A DNA stretch of 64,000 nt from an uncultured Bacteroidales bacterium (GTDB lineage Bacteria; Bacteroidota; Bacteroidia; Bacteroidales; UBA932): the NCBI GenBank assembly GCA_934700615.1, contig CAKUXR010000007.1, positions 47,076 to 111,075 on the forward strand. Direction: 5' to 3'. The position numbers and the translations under genes were made by a program. This document shows, in pieces, positions 34,006-41,553 of the stretch. The notes under the pieces were generated by a model. The model ran no database searches. It saw nothing but the letters and a program-made list of their open reading frames with translations, and had not been told where the DNA came from. Every line of letters starts with the position of its first letter. Within the stretch, counting starts at the first letter, position 1.

Positions 34006-35331
34006 TCAGCAGATTGCAGAAACAAAGTCCGCAACAAGATCATACTCGTCTGCCTGCGCCACTTTGACATTGATGAAACTTCCGACCATTTCTTCAGGTT
34101 CGCGTCCCATCTTTTCATCATAGCGGACGAGAATCTCGCCATCGACCTCCGGACTCTCGAATTCACTTCTGCATACGAAAATACCGTCACGATAATCATC
34201 AATGATAACCTTCGTCTCAGTTCCGACACGGCTCTGATTGAAAGCAAATGATATACCACTTTGCAGTTCCATCAGCTTTTTAAGCCTGTTCTGCTTGGTT
34301 TTCGGCATAACGGAGTCTTTGAAATTCTCGGCATCGAATGTTCCTTCCTCTTCGGAATAAGTAAATGCGCCAAGTCTCTCGAATCTTGCATCCTCTACAA
34401 ACTTCATAAGTTCATTGAACTCCTTCACGCCTTCTCCAGGATGTCCCACAATCATGGTAGTCCTCAGCACAATTCCAGGGACCTTTTCACGCATCTTCTT
34501 TATGAGCGCACGGGTCCACGCTCCGTCCACGTGCCTATGCATCATGTCAAGCACCTTGTCAGCAACATGCTGGAGAGGAATATCCATGTATCTGCATACC
34601 TTCGGATTATTGGCCATCTGGTCAAGAACATCCTCAGGAAAATCAGCAGGATATGAATAATGAATCCTTATCCATTCTATTCCAGGCACTTCCGAAAGCT
34701 TCTGAAGCAGTTCACCCAATGCCCTTTTGCGATACAGGTCAAGGCCGTAGTACGTGGTATCCTGGGCTATGAGTACAAGTTCCTTTACACCGGTTGCGGC
34801 AAGACTTGCTGCCTCTGCCACGAGATCCTCCATCGGAACAGACCTGTGTGCACCTCTGATGAACGGAATTGCACAGTAGGAACACCTTCTGTCGCATCCC
34901 TCGGAAATCTTCAGATACGCATAAGGGAATTTCTTGCCGGAAATCAGTCTCTCATTCCTCCTGTCATGATTCATCTGACAGCCGAGAGCCTTGACAACAG
35001 GTTCAATGTCACGTGCACCATACCATCCGTCAACTTCCGGGATGAGATCAGGCATGTCGGCAATGTATCTCTGTGAAAGACATCCGAATACAAGGATTTT
35101 GCCTATTTTGCCAGCCTTCTTGCGTTCTACAGCTTCGAGGATTGCCTGTATGGACTCCTCCTTGGCATCACCGATAAATCCGCAAGTATTGAGGAGCAGA
35201 ATATCCACATTCTGCTCCTCTCTTTCAGGTACTATTTCATAATCGTCCCTGACCTGTGCCAGAAGGTGTTCTGTATCCACCTGATTCTTGGAACAGCCCA
35301 GAGTGACGACCTGTAAGGATTTCTTACTCAT
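34006..35331 (-). CDS. rimO: Ribosomal protein S12 methylthiotransferase RimO
   Basis: 441 residues from the ATG at 35331; a longer open frame to 35427 overlaps the DUF5606 gene. Three domains: UPF0004 with LGCSKNQVDTEHL, radical SAM with CDRRCSYC (C-x3-C-x2-C) in SEGCDRRCSYCAIPFIRG near residue 145, and a C-terminal TRAM domain. The PFIRGAHRSVPMEDL block is of the RimO rather than MiaB type. It adds methylthio to the beta carbon of an aspartate in S12. The start overlaps the DUF5606 gene by 8 bp, at the end of the nusB cluster. Confidence 0.93.
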   Translation of the reverse strand: MSKKSLQVVTLGCSKNQVDTEHLLAQVRDDYEIVPEREEQNVDILLLNTCGFIGDAKEESIQAILEAVERKKAGKIGKILVFGCLSQRYIADMPDLIPEVDGWYGARDIEPVVKALGCQMNHDRRNERLISGKKFPYAYLKISEGCDRRCSYCAIPFIRGAHRSVPMEDLVAEAASLAATGVKELVLIAQDTTYYGLDLYRKRALGELLQKLSEVPGIEWIRIHYSYPADFPEDVLDQMANNPKVCRYMDIPLQHVADKVLDMMHRHVDGAWTRALIKKMREKVPGIVLRTTMIVGHPGEGVKEFNELMKFVEDARFERLGAFTYSEEEGTFDAENFKDSVMPKTKQNRLKKLMELQSGISFAFNQSRVGTETKVIIDDYRDGIFVCRSEFESPEVDGEILVRYDEKMGREPEEMVGSFINVKVAQADEYDLVADFVSAIC

Positions 35332-35767
35332 TGACTTTTTCCTCAGAGTTGTTGTCTGCCTCTGCCGCATTCTCCTCTTCGAAATCGAATGAAGCATAAT
35401 GCTTGATTTCATTGTACCAGTCCACAACTTTCTTCATGTGCGATACATAGAATCTGTCAGCATCGTAATCAGGAATTGCCTTCTCGAAAAGGGCCTTGAG
35501 CTCATCTGAGCTGGCTTTCGATGTAGGAGCGTCAGCATCACCGAGAACGGCGTTCAGTTTGAGGAAGACCTCTTTAAGTTTAAGTTCACCCTCATTGGTA
35601 TAAATGGAGATATCAGCAAGTGTAGTGATTCTGCTCTTCATATCGAACACAGTTCTGCGTTTGTCAGAAAGAGCCTCTACAATCGCTCCGCTACGTGCCT
35701 GTGCAACATAGTAAAAAAGACCATGCTGGCCTGACACTGAAAGAATTCTTGTCAAATCTGTTTTCAT
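35324..35767 (-). CDS. DUF5606 family protein
   Basis: 147 residues, soluble. The N-terminus TDLTRILSVSGQHGLFYYVAQ and the middle DYDADRFYVSHMKKVVDWYNE match the small Bacteroidota family DUF5606, usually found beside coaE and ybbR. The C-terminus is acidic (EEENAAEADNNSEEK). Function unknown. It sits 15 bp after the coaE stop and overlaps rimO by 8 bp. Confidence 0.85.
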   Translation of the reverse strand: MKTDLTRILSVSGQHGLFYYVAQARSGAIVEALSDKRRTVFDMKSRITTLADISIYTNEGELKLKEVFLKLNAVLGDADAPTSKASSDELKALFEKAIPDYDADRFYVSHMKKVVDWYNEIKHYASFDFEEENAAEADNNSEEKVNE

Positions 35768-35782
35768 AATATAAATAATTAT

Positions 35783-36373
35783 TTATTTCAAAATCCGGTT
35801 CGCCGCGGCTTCAAGCATCAGTTCCGTCTGCGCTTCAAGTTTGTCGAGACCGCCGTCATTTTCAATTATAAAGTTGGCCTTTTGCAAGTCAACTTTCTGA
35901 TTCTGAACACGTTTACGTACAGATATCTCATCCGAGCCATCCCTGTTGCAAGCCCTTCTGATTCTGAGATCTTCAGGAGCATTGACAATCACAACGAAGT
36001 CATAACTGTCATTGAACAGAGGCTTTTCCAATGCAATTGCCGATTCCATGCAGACAATCGGGCTCTCCTGTTTCTCCTTCCAGTCTTCGAAGTCTCTCAG
36101 GACCGCAGGATGGACAATTTCTTCGACTCTTTCCAGGATTTGTCTGTCTGAGAAAATCAATGCTGCCAGAGCCTTCCTGTCGAAATGCCCGTCGGCATCA
36201 TGCAACTTCTTTCCCAAAACTTCCTCCAGCCGCATTCCAAGTTCACCTTCGTACAGGGCTTTGGTTCTGCTGTCCGTATCATATACAGGTATTCCACGCC
36301 CGCGGAGAATCCCCGAGACCACAGACTTCCCGCTCCCGATACCGCCTGTAATCAAAATTGTCAATGCCATCAT
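35783..36373 (-). CDS. coaE: Dephospho-CoA kinase
   Basis: 196 residues from the ATG at 36373, which overlaps the ybbR stop as ATGA. Walker A is GGIGSGKS (residues 10-17) and is followed by YDTDSRTKALYE, where the Asp pair binds the nucleotide and acceptor. The HPAVLRDFEDW and ESAIALEKPLF blocks are typical. It phosphorylates the 3'-OH of dephospho-CoA, the last step of CoA synthesis. The frame extends to an upstream ATG inside ybbR that would add a few residues only. Confidence 0.95.
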   Translation of the reverse strand: MMALTILITGGIGSGKSVVSGILRGRGIPVYDTDSRTKALYEGELGMRLEEVLGKKLHDADGHFDRKALAALIFSDRQILERVEEIVHPAVLRDFEDWKEKQESPIVCMESAIALEKPLFNDSYDFVVIVNAPEDLRIRRACNRDGSDEISVRKRVQNQKVDLQKANFIIENDGGLDKLEAQTELMLEAAANRILK

Positions 36374-37350
36374 TTGCTGCTTTCTATACAATCGAAGATC
36401 TCAGGCCTTATGGTCCATGAAATCACACCTTCCGGAACGGACTCCAGAGTCGGAATGCATTGACCTTTGAGCGATGTCGCAAACTCATTGTAGTCAATGC
36501 AGAGCCGGGCCTCTTCCGCCGGGTTTGAGGTAACAGGAAACACGCATCTGAAAATGACATCAGCTGTCGTCGGATACACTATCAGAGTACGTCCCTTAGG
36601 CACATTCGTGGTATATATAGGCATCTTTGCGTCTATTTCCACGTATCTGGTGACATCCAGACTATATCTCACCTGTTCCTCAGAAAACCTGACTCCTTTG
36701 ATGTCATCCAATTTGACTTCACCATGGGTCTGGGAACTCAAGTCGGAAAGTGAAATGGATCCGGTAAAGACTCTGTCAATGCCGGAGAGATGGAAAGGCT
36801 CTCCGTATATGGTCACAGAGTCAGGCGAAACTTTCAAAGGGGCAACATTGATGTACTGCGGTTTGAACGACATCGAGTAAACCGGCTGCACAGGTACCCT
36901 CTTGTGATTCTCGAAAGGGAATCTGAATACGATTGTGTCGGAAATAAAAGCCTCGAGCTTTGCTCTGGCACCTAAAATCTGTGTCGCATACCTGTTCAGG
37001 TCATCAGATGTGACATAGTACAGCTCGTCGCTTTTCTTATGCATATCTGAAGGCGCGAATGCAACAGGGACAGGAGAATTCTTCTCACCTCTCTTCAGCT
37101 GGATAAGATTGAAACCCCTGGCTCTGCATCTGGCGAGCACAACGGCCGAATTGGACGAACTATAAGCATGCCCGGTAATGTCGCATCTGGCACTTATCGG
37201 GATTCTTACTGTTTCAGAATAATTCAGGCTCAAATTGTGGATCAGCCATATACTGAAAGCAAGCAAGAGAGATACAATGAATATCTTTGCGTCTCTCCCG
37301 CTTATGTTCAGTTTTTCTGATAATTTTCCGAACAGTTCGCGCATACTCAT
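36370..37350 (-). CDS. YbbR-like domain protein
   Basis: 326 residues. A cytoplasmic start (MRELFGKLSEKLNISGRD) and one membrane helix (IFIVSLLLAFSIWLIHNL) precede a periplasmic region with two or more YbbR beta-rich repeats (SPDSVTIYGEPFHLSGIDRV and FPVTSNP regions). In Firmicutes YbbR (CdaR) regulates a diadenylate cyclase; that partner is not seen here. The gene is between yajC (18 bp) and coaE (ATGA overlap). Confidence 0.8.
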   Translation of the reverse strand: MSMRELFGKLSEKLNISGRDAKIFIVSLLLAFSIWLIHNLSLNYSETVRIPISARCDITGHAYSSSNSAVVLARCRARGFNLIQLKRGEKNSPVPVAFAPSDMHKKSDELYYVTSDDLNRYATQILGARAKLEAFISDTIVFRFPFENHKRVPVQPVYSMSFKPQYINVAPLKVSPDSVTIYGEPFHLSGIDRVFTGSISLSDLSSQTHGEVKLDDIKGVRFSEEQVRYSLDVTRYVEIDAKMPIYTTNVPKGRTLIVYPTTADVIFRCVFPVTSNPAEEARLCIDYNEFATSLKGQCIPTLESVPEGVISWTIRPEIFDCIESSK

Positions 37351-37368
37351 AAGTCCGGAATGGAAATA

Positions 37369-37680
37369 TTACTGCTGTGTCTCGGTGAAATCCTTGACAA
37401 GAGAGTTCTTGTCAACCTTCAGCTTGGTGTCACCGTCAACCTTGATGATCACCTGTCTTTCCTTGATTTCATCTACAACACCATAGATGCCTCCGATTGT
37501 GACAACCTTATCACCTCTCTTGAGCGAGTTGCGGAACTTCTCAAGTTCTTTCTGCTGCTTGCGCTGCGGACGGATCATGAAGAACCACATGACTACGAAG
37601 ATGAGGATAAGCATTACCCACATTGACCAACTGCTGTTTGCAGTTGCGCCCGCCTGGAGTGGCATTACAAGAAAATTCAT
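37369..37680 (-). CDS. yajC: Preprotein translocase subunit YajC
   Basis: 103 residues. One membrane helix (SWSMWVMLILIFVVMWFFMI) is followed by RPQRKQQKELEKFRNSLKRG and DKVVTIGGIYGVVDEI, the YajC hallmark sequence. It associates with SecDF in the inner membrane. It follows nusB by 102 bp and precedes ybbR by 18 bp. The nusB-yajC gap holds an 8-bp inverted repeat (TGTCCAAG at 37706-37713, CTTGGACA at 37748-37755) but no strong promoter. Confidence 0.94.
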   Translation of the reverse strand: MNFLVMPLQAGATANSSWSMWVMLILIFVVMWFFMIRPQRKQQKELEKFRNSLKRGDKVVTIGGIYGVVDEIKERQVIIKVDGDTKLKVDKNSLVKDFTETQQ

Positions 37681-37782
37681 TTTAATTCAATGTTAAAGTG
37701 CCGTTTGTCCAAGTTCCGGCTATTAATTCGTTATATATGATGTGGCGCTTGGACACCACAAACTGGCTTTACAATGCAGATT

Positions 37783-38778
37783 CTATGCCTGAACAGGCTT
37801 TGCGGAATCCAGAAGCCCTGCGCCGGACTTCATGATCTTCCCCTCTGACGCCAACTGATTGATGAGCTTGTCGAGAAGGCCGTTCACAAATGCACTGCTC
37901 TTAGGCTGGCTGTAGAACTTGGAAATTTCCACGTACTCGTTCATCGTGACCTTGAGAGGAATCTCAGGGAATGTCTCGGCTTCGGCAAGTCCAAGGATAA
38001 CCAGGGCAATGTCGATAGAGTTCAAGCGGTCTGCCTCCCATCCCTTGACAGAAGATGTAACGAGATTATAATAGTCCTCGTATCCGGTAAATGCGTTTCT
38101 CAGAAGTTTGGTGACAAATGCCTTGTCTGACTGGACGTCTGCAGCAGGATTCTTTTTTCTCAGCATGTCGCTCTGATAGAGCTCAGGAAGATGCCACTGC
38201 TGGCCTGAGGCAAGTTCTTCCATAGTCCTGCAGCAGTAGGTCAGTGCATACTCGAGATCATCTATCCAATATACATTAAGGTCCTCAAGAATAGGGCGCA
38301 GAAACGGATTGTCCGAGAACTCCCTTTCGAAAATCTTTATGAAAAGCTTGCAGTCCGCCTTAAGCGACCTGTCCTCGGACTCCATATAGTTCTTGTACCA
38401 AGACCTCTCTTTCATCGAGTCGAGCACAGAGTTTATGAGCACGTCATACTGTGACCACGAGAAACCCTTTCTGCTTGTAATCTTATGGAAATCAGGGTCA
38501 TTGGCAAGGATATGTGCCACCTTGTTGTCAATGAACTTGGTATTCGGATTCAAATCCTCCTCTGTAGGATTGAACTTAGTCTTCGCCAAATTGATTCTGG
38601 CTCTGGCTGTCTCTGTCAGCGGTGGTATAATAGAAAGCATGAACAGGTACAGGTCCCTAGTAGCTTCACATGATTCATCCAACTTTTCCAGGGCCTCTGC
38701 AAGTGACATGTTGCCTGTAACGGCATAACCATAGAGCACTTTGAAGGCTTTAATCCTCAAAATTCTTCTACCTAACAT
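37783..38778 (-). CDS. nusB: Transcription antitermination factor NusB, extended
   Basis: 331 residues, about twice the usual 140. The N-terminal LGRRILRIKAFKVLYGYAV is a NusB start, then a long alpha-helical insertion/extension is present. The typical NusB C-terminal part (LNSIDIALVILGLAEAETFPEIPLKVTMNEYVEISKFY and FVNGLLDKL) is in the last 100 residues. This length is usual for Bacteroidota. NusB binds boxA RNA with S10 and prevents premature rRNA termination. It heads the nusB-yajC-ybbR-coaE-DUF5606-rimO row and has a -7 element 22 bp upstream. Confidence 0.9.
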   Translation of the reverse strand: MLGRRILRIKAFKVLYGYAVTGNMSLAEALEKLDESCEATRDLYLFMLSIIPPLTETARARINLAKTKFNPTEEDLNPNTKFIDNKVAHILANDPDFHKITSRKGFSWSQYDVLINSVLDSMKERSWYKNYMESEDRSLKADCKLFIKIFEREFSDNPFLRPILEDLNVYWIDDLEYALTYCCRTMEELASGQQWHLPELYQSDMLRKKNPAADVQSDKAFVTKLLRNAFTGYEDYYNLVTSSVKGWEADRLNSIDIALVILGLAEAETFPEIPLKVTMNEYVEISKFYSQPKSSAFVNGLLDKLINQLASEGKIMKSGAGLLDSAKPVQA

Positions 38779-38799
38779 ATATTTTTCTCAAATTTTTTT

Positions 38800-38807
38800 C
38801 AAAGATA
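38800..38807 (-). promoter_or_regulatory. -7 element for the nusB cluster
   Basis: Reverse strand TATCTTTG, 21 bp upstream of the nusB start codon. Confidence 0.65.
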
Positions 38808-38830
38808 CTATCATTTTTCAGAAATATACT

Positions 38831-38838
38831 TAAATTTG
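38831..38838 (+). promoter_or_regulatory. -7 element for the DUF3276 gene
   Basis: TAAATTTG matches TAnnTTTG, 29 bp upstream of the ATG at 38868. It is divergent from the nusB element. Confidence 0.65.
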
Positions 38839-38867
38839 GTAAATAATTAAACAGAAACAAGGGAGAT

Positions 38868-39224
38868 ATGTACAACGATGATTTTGAGGGAGGCTACTCC
38901 CGCGAACGTTCCGGTGAAGAAATCTATTCCAAACCGGTAAGGGCAGGTAAGAGGACTTATTTCTTTGATGTAAAATCCACCAAAGGAAACAATGACTTCT
39001 ATCTGACTATTACTGAGAGTAAACGTAAAACTGAGCAGGACGGCAGATTCTCCTACGACAAGCATAAGATTTTCCTTTATAAGGAAGATTTCGAGAAGTT
39101 TGCCGAAGGACTTGAGGATGCTGTTGAATATATCAAGTCCAGACTTGGCGGTAATTTCAATGCCGAGCAGACAAGACCAGCTGCTGAGCAGAATGAGAAT
39201 CAGTCTGAATCAGACGTATTCTAA
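38868..39224 (+). CDS. DUF3276 (PUR-alpha-like) nucleic-acid-binding protein
   Basis: 118 residues. The central SKPVRAGKRTYFFDVKSTKG and DFYLTITESKRK blocks form the PUR repeat-like fold of DUF3276, a Bacteroidota/spirochaete family of single-strand nucleic acid binders. A KHKIFLYKEDFEKFAEGL helix follows, and the tail (NAEQTRPAAEQNENQSE) is polar and disordered. It probably binds RNA or ssDNA; the role is not known. Own promoter upstream and terminator downstream. Confidence 0.88.
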   Translation: MYNDDFEGGYSRERSGEEIYSKPVRAGKRTYFFDVKSTKGNNDFYLTITESKRKTEQDGRFSYDKHKIFLYKEDFEKFAEGLEDAVEYIKSRLGGNFNAEQTRPAAEQNENQSESDVF

Positions 39225-39256
39225 TCAGCGTTTTTGTCAGTATTTCTTAGGATTAT

Positions 39257-39294
39257 GAGGAAGGTTGAAGAGATTCAGTCTCCCTCGTTTTTTT
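39257..39294 (+). terminator. Rho-independent terminator of the DUF3276 gene
   Basis: GAGGAAG (39257-39263) pairs with CTCCCTC (39280-39286) with one mismatch, an inner GAGA/TCTC can extend it, and GTTTTTTT follows. It lies 32 bp after the stop codon. Confidence 0.7.
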
Positions 39295-39359
39295 GTGCGT
39301 GCAACTTGCAATTTTTAACCTTATCTCCGAAAACATTTCAAAAAGACGATAAAAATCGT

Positions 39360-39367
39360 TACATTTG
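39360..39367 (+). promoter_or_regulatory. -7 element for the mtaD-pnp-nadE group
   Basis: TACATTTG matches TAnnTTTG, 23 bp upstream of the ATG at 39391. Confidence 0.6.
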
Positions 39368-39390
39368 AACCCCTAATACATATATGTGAT

Positions 39391-40668
39391 ATGAGTTCAA
39401 TATTACTTAAAAATATAAATTGTAACGGAATCCTCTCTGATATCTGCATTGAAGGTACCAGAATCAAGAAAATCGTGCCGGTAGGAGGCTGTTCAGGCGG
39501 ACATATCGAGATTGCTTCCGGAGTGGAAGTCATGGATTGCGAAGGAAAGACGGCGATGCCGGCTTTCATTAATATGCATACACATGCGGCGATGTCATTG
39601 ATGCGAGGCATCGAGGAGGACGTCCAGCTTCATGAGTGGTTGGACAAGATATGGAAGACTGAAGCCAGAATCGACGAAGAATTCGTTTATTGGGGAACTA
39701 AAGTTGCCTGTCTGGAAATGATAAAGACCGGTACGGTCACTTTCAATGACCAGTATTGGTATTCATTGACAGCCAGAAAAGCCGCCATAGAGATGGGGCT
39801 GCGACCTGTAGTCTCATACGTCGCACTCGACCACAATGACCATGAAGAGACAGAGCGCCAGAAGGAGCAGATGCAGGAAGTCTATGAGAAATCTCTCGCG
39901 CTTAAGGATAATGGAATCTTCGAGACTGCCATTCATGCGATCTACTCCACAAGCGAAGAGTTGATGCTTTGGGTAACGGAATTCGCGAGGAAACATGGCC
40001 TGAAAATTCACATCCACATCAGTGAGACCGAAAAGGAAGTTGCTGACTGCAAGGAACTTCACGGCGGCCTCTCCCCTGTCGAATATCTGGACAGACTCGG
40101 AATTCTGGGCCCTGACGTGCTTGCCGCCCACACACTTTGGCTGAGCGACAATGACATTGACATTCTCGGAAAACATCAGGTGAATTGCGTGCACAACATT
40201 AATTCCAATGCGAAGCTTGCATCAGGGTATAAGTTCAGATACAATGAGTTGCGTGACGCCGGAGCCAATGTCTGCATAGGCACCGACGGTTGTGCGTCGT
40301 CGAACAATCTGGACATGCTGGAGGCGCTCAAGACATCTGCATTGTTCCAGAAGGCATGGAGACAGGATACCAAAGCCCTTCCTTTGGATGAACTCATCAA
40401 ACTTGCAACAGTAAATGGTGCAAAGGCTTTGGGACTTGAAACCGGTAAAATTGAAGAAGGAATGCTGGCGGATATTCTCATAGTGGACACTGAAAACTCA
40501 TTCTTTGTGTCACCGGCTCCATTCCTTTCGAATTTCATATATTCAGCACACAGTGACTGCATCCAGTATATGATTTCAGGCGGACGTTTCGTCATGAGGA
40601 ACCGCAGGGTCAAGGATGAAGCACAGATTATTTCCTCGGCTCAGGACCAGCTGGTGAAAATCATGTAA
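39391..40668 (+). CDS. mtaD: Amidohydrolase, MTA/SAH deaminase-type
   Basis: 425 residues. Metal-binding HTHAAMSLMRGI (H-x-H), the HIHISETEKEV block (His and Glu), LAAHTLWLS (His) and CIGTDGCASSNNLDMLE (Asp) follow the order of the MtaD/DadD group. This group deaminates methylthioadenosine, S-adenosylhomocysteine or related adenosines to the inosine forms. Guanine deaminase or chlorohydrolase-type activity cannot be excluded, but the DLxTDG-like CIGTDG plus LHEWL start favours MtaD. It precedes a purine nucleoside phosphorylase gene by 54 bp, which supports a purine-nucleoside substrate. Confidence 0.83.
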   Translation: MSSILLKNINCNGILSDICIEGTRIKKIVPVGGCSGGHIEIASGVEVMDCEGKTAMPAFINMHTHAAMSLMRGIEEDVQLHEWLDKIWKTEARIDEEFVYWGTKVACLEMIKTGTVTFNDQYWYSLTARKAAIEMGLRPVVSYVALDHNDHEETERQKEQMQEVYEKSLALKDNGIFETAIHAIYSTSEELMLWVTEFARKHGLKIHIHISETEKEVADCKELHGGLSPVEYLDRLGILGPDVLAAHTLWLSDNDIDILGKHQVNCVHNINSNAKLASGYKFRYNELRDAGANVCIGTDGCASSNNLDMLEALKTSALFQKAWRQDTKALPLDELIKLATVNGAKALGLETGKIEEGMLADILIVDTENSFFVSPAPFLSNFIYSAHSDCIQYMISGGRFVMRNRRVKDEAQIISSAQDQLVKIM

Positions 40669-40722
40669 AATCAGGTGCACGACACCTTCTACATATTTAT
40701 TATTAACTAAAACATACAAGAC

Positions 40723-41550
40723 ATGGATACAAGAGCAGAAAAGATTTATAAGGCTGCCGAATACGTCAAGGAGCAGCTTGGAGGAAGAGTACCTCATGCA
40801 GGTATCGTATTGGGAAGCGGACTCGGAAAGCTTGCCGACAAGATAGAGAATCCTATTATCGTTCCTTATAAAAATATCCCTGGTTTCCCGGTATCGACCG
40901 CAATAGGACATAAAGGCAATTTTATCGCTGGTATGCTCGGCGGCAAATTCGTGATTGCGATGCAGGGCAGGATTCACTACTATGAGGGCTATACCATGGA
41001 TCTCGTAACCCTGCCTATCAGGGTTATGAAAGTATTGGGAATCAGCTATTTGTTCGTTTCCAACGCAGCTGGCGGAATCAATTTCGACTACCGTGTAGGT
41101 GATCTCATGATTATCAGAGACCATATCAACCTCCTGCCGAATCCGCTTATCGGACCGAACCTCGACGACTTCGGCCCGCGGTTCCCGGATATGACACATC
41201 CTTATGACAAGAAACTCATTGCCAAGGCTGAAGAAATTGCAGCAGATGCCGGCATTCCTCTCAGAAAGGGCGTCTATATCGCAGGCACTGGCCCTTCATA
41301 CGAAACACCGTCCGAGTGGCATTTCTACCGCACGATCGGAGCTGATGCGGTCGGCATGAGCACTGTGCCAGAGGTAATTGTGGCAAGACATTCGGAAATT
41401 CCTGTTTTCGGAATGTCAGTAATCACAAACGAGGCACAGAAAGACTTCGCTGAGGACTACAAGAACGACGGAGATGATGTCGTAAAAGCAGCAGATGCCG
41501 CAGCAGACAAGATGACATATATCTTCACCAAAATCATTGAATCACTGTAA
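40723..41550 (+). CDS. punA: Purine nucleoside phosphorylase (inosine/guanosine type)
   Basis: 275 residues, trimeric PNP family. The phosphate loop GIVLGSGLGKLADKI, the GHKGNF and MQGRIHYYEGYTM blocks, the EVIVARHSEIP (active Glu) and the TNEAQK (Asn/Glu) block are all in place. It splits inosine, guanosine or xanthosine with phosphate. It is 3 bp from nadE and likely co-transcribed with mtaD. The product of MtaD (an inosine derivative) would be a plausible substrate only if the ribose 5'-group fits. Confidence 0.95.
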   Translation: MDTRAEKIYKAAEYVKEQLGGRVPHAGIVLGSGLGKLADKIENPIIVPYKNIPGFPVSTAIGHKGNFIAGMLGGKFVIAMQGRIHYYEGYTMDLVTLPIRVMKVLGISYLFVSNAAGGINFDYRVGDLMIIRDHINLLPNPLIGPNLDDFGPRFPDMTHPYDKKLIAKAEEIAADAGIPLRKGVYIAGTGPSYETPSEWHFYRTIGADAVGMSTVPEVIVARHSEIPVFGMSVITNEAQKDFAEDYKNDGDDVVKAADAAADKMTYIFTKIIESL

Positions 41551-41553
41551 AGC

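Noticed and set aside
37706..37755. TGTCCAAG/CTTGGACA inverted repeat between nusB and yajC
   Set aside because: Only 8 bp with a 34-base loop in the leader of yajC; too weak for a terminator or operator call.
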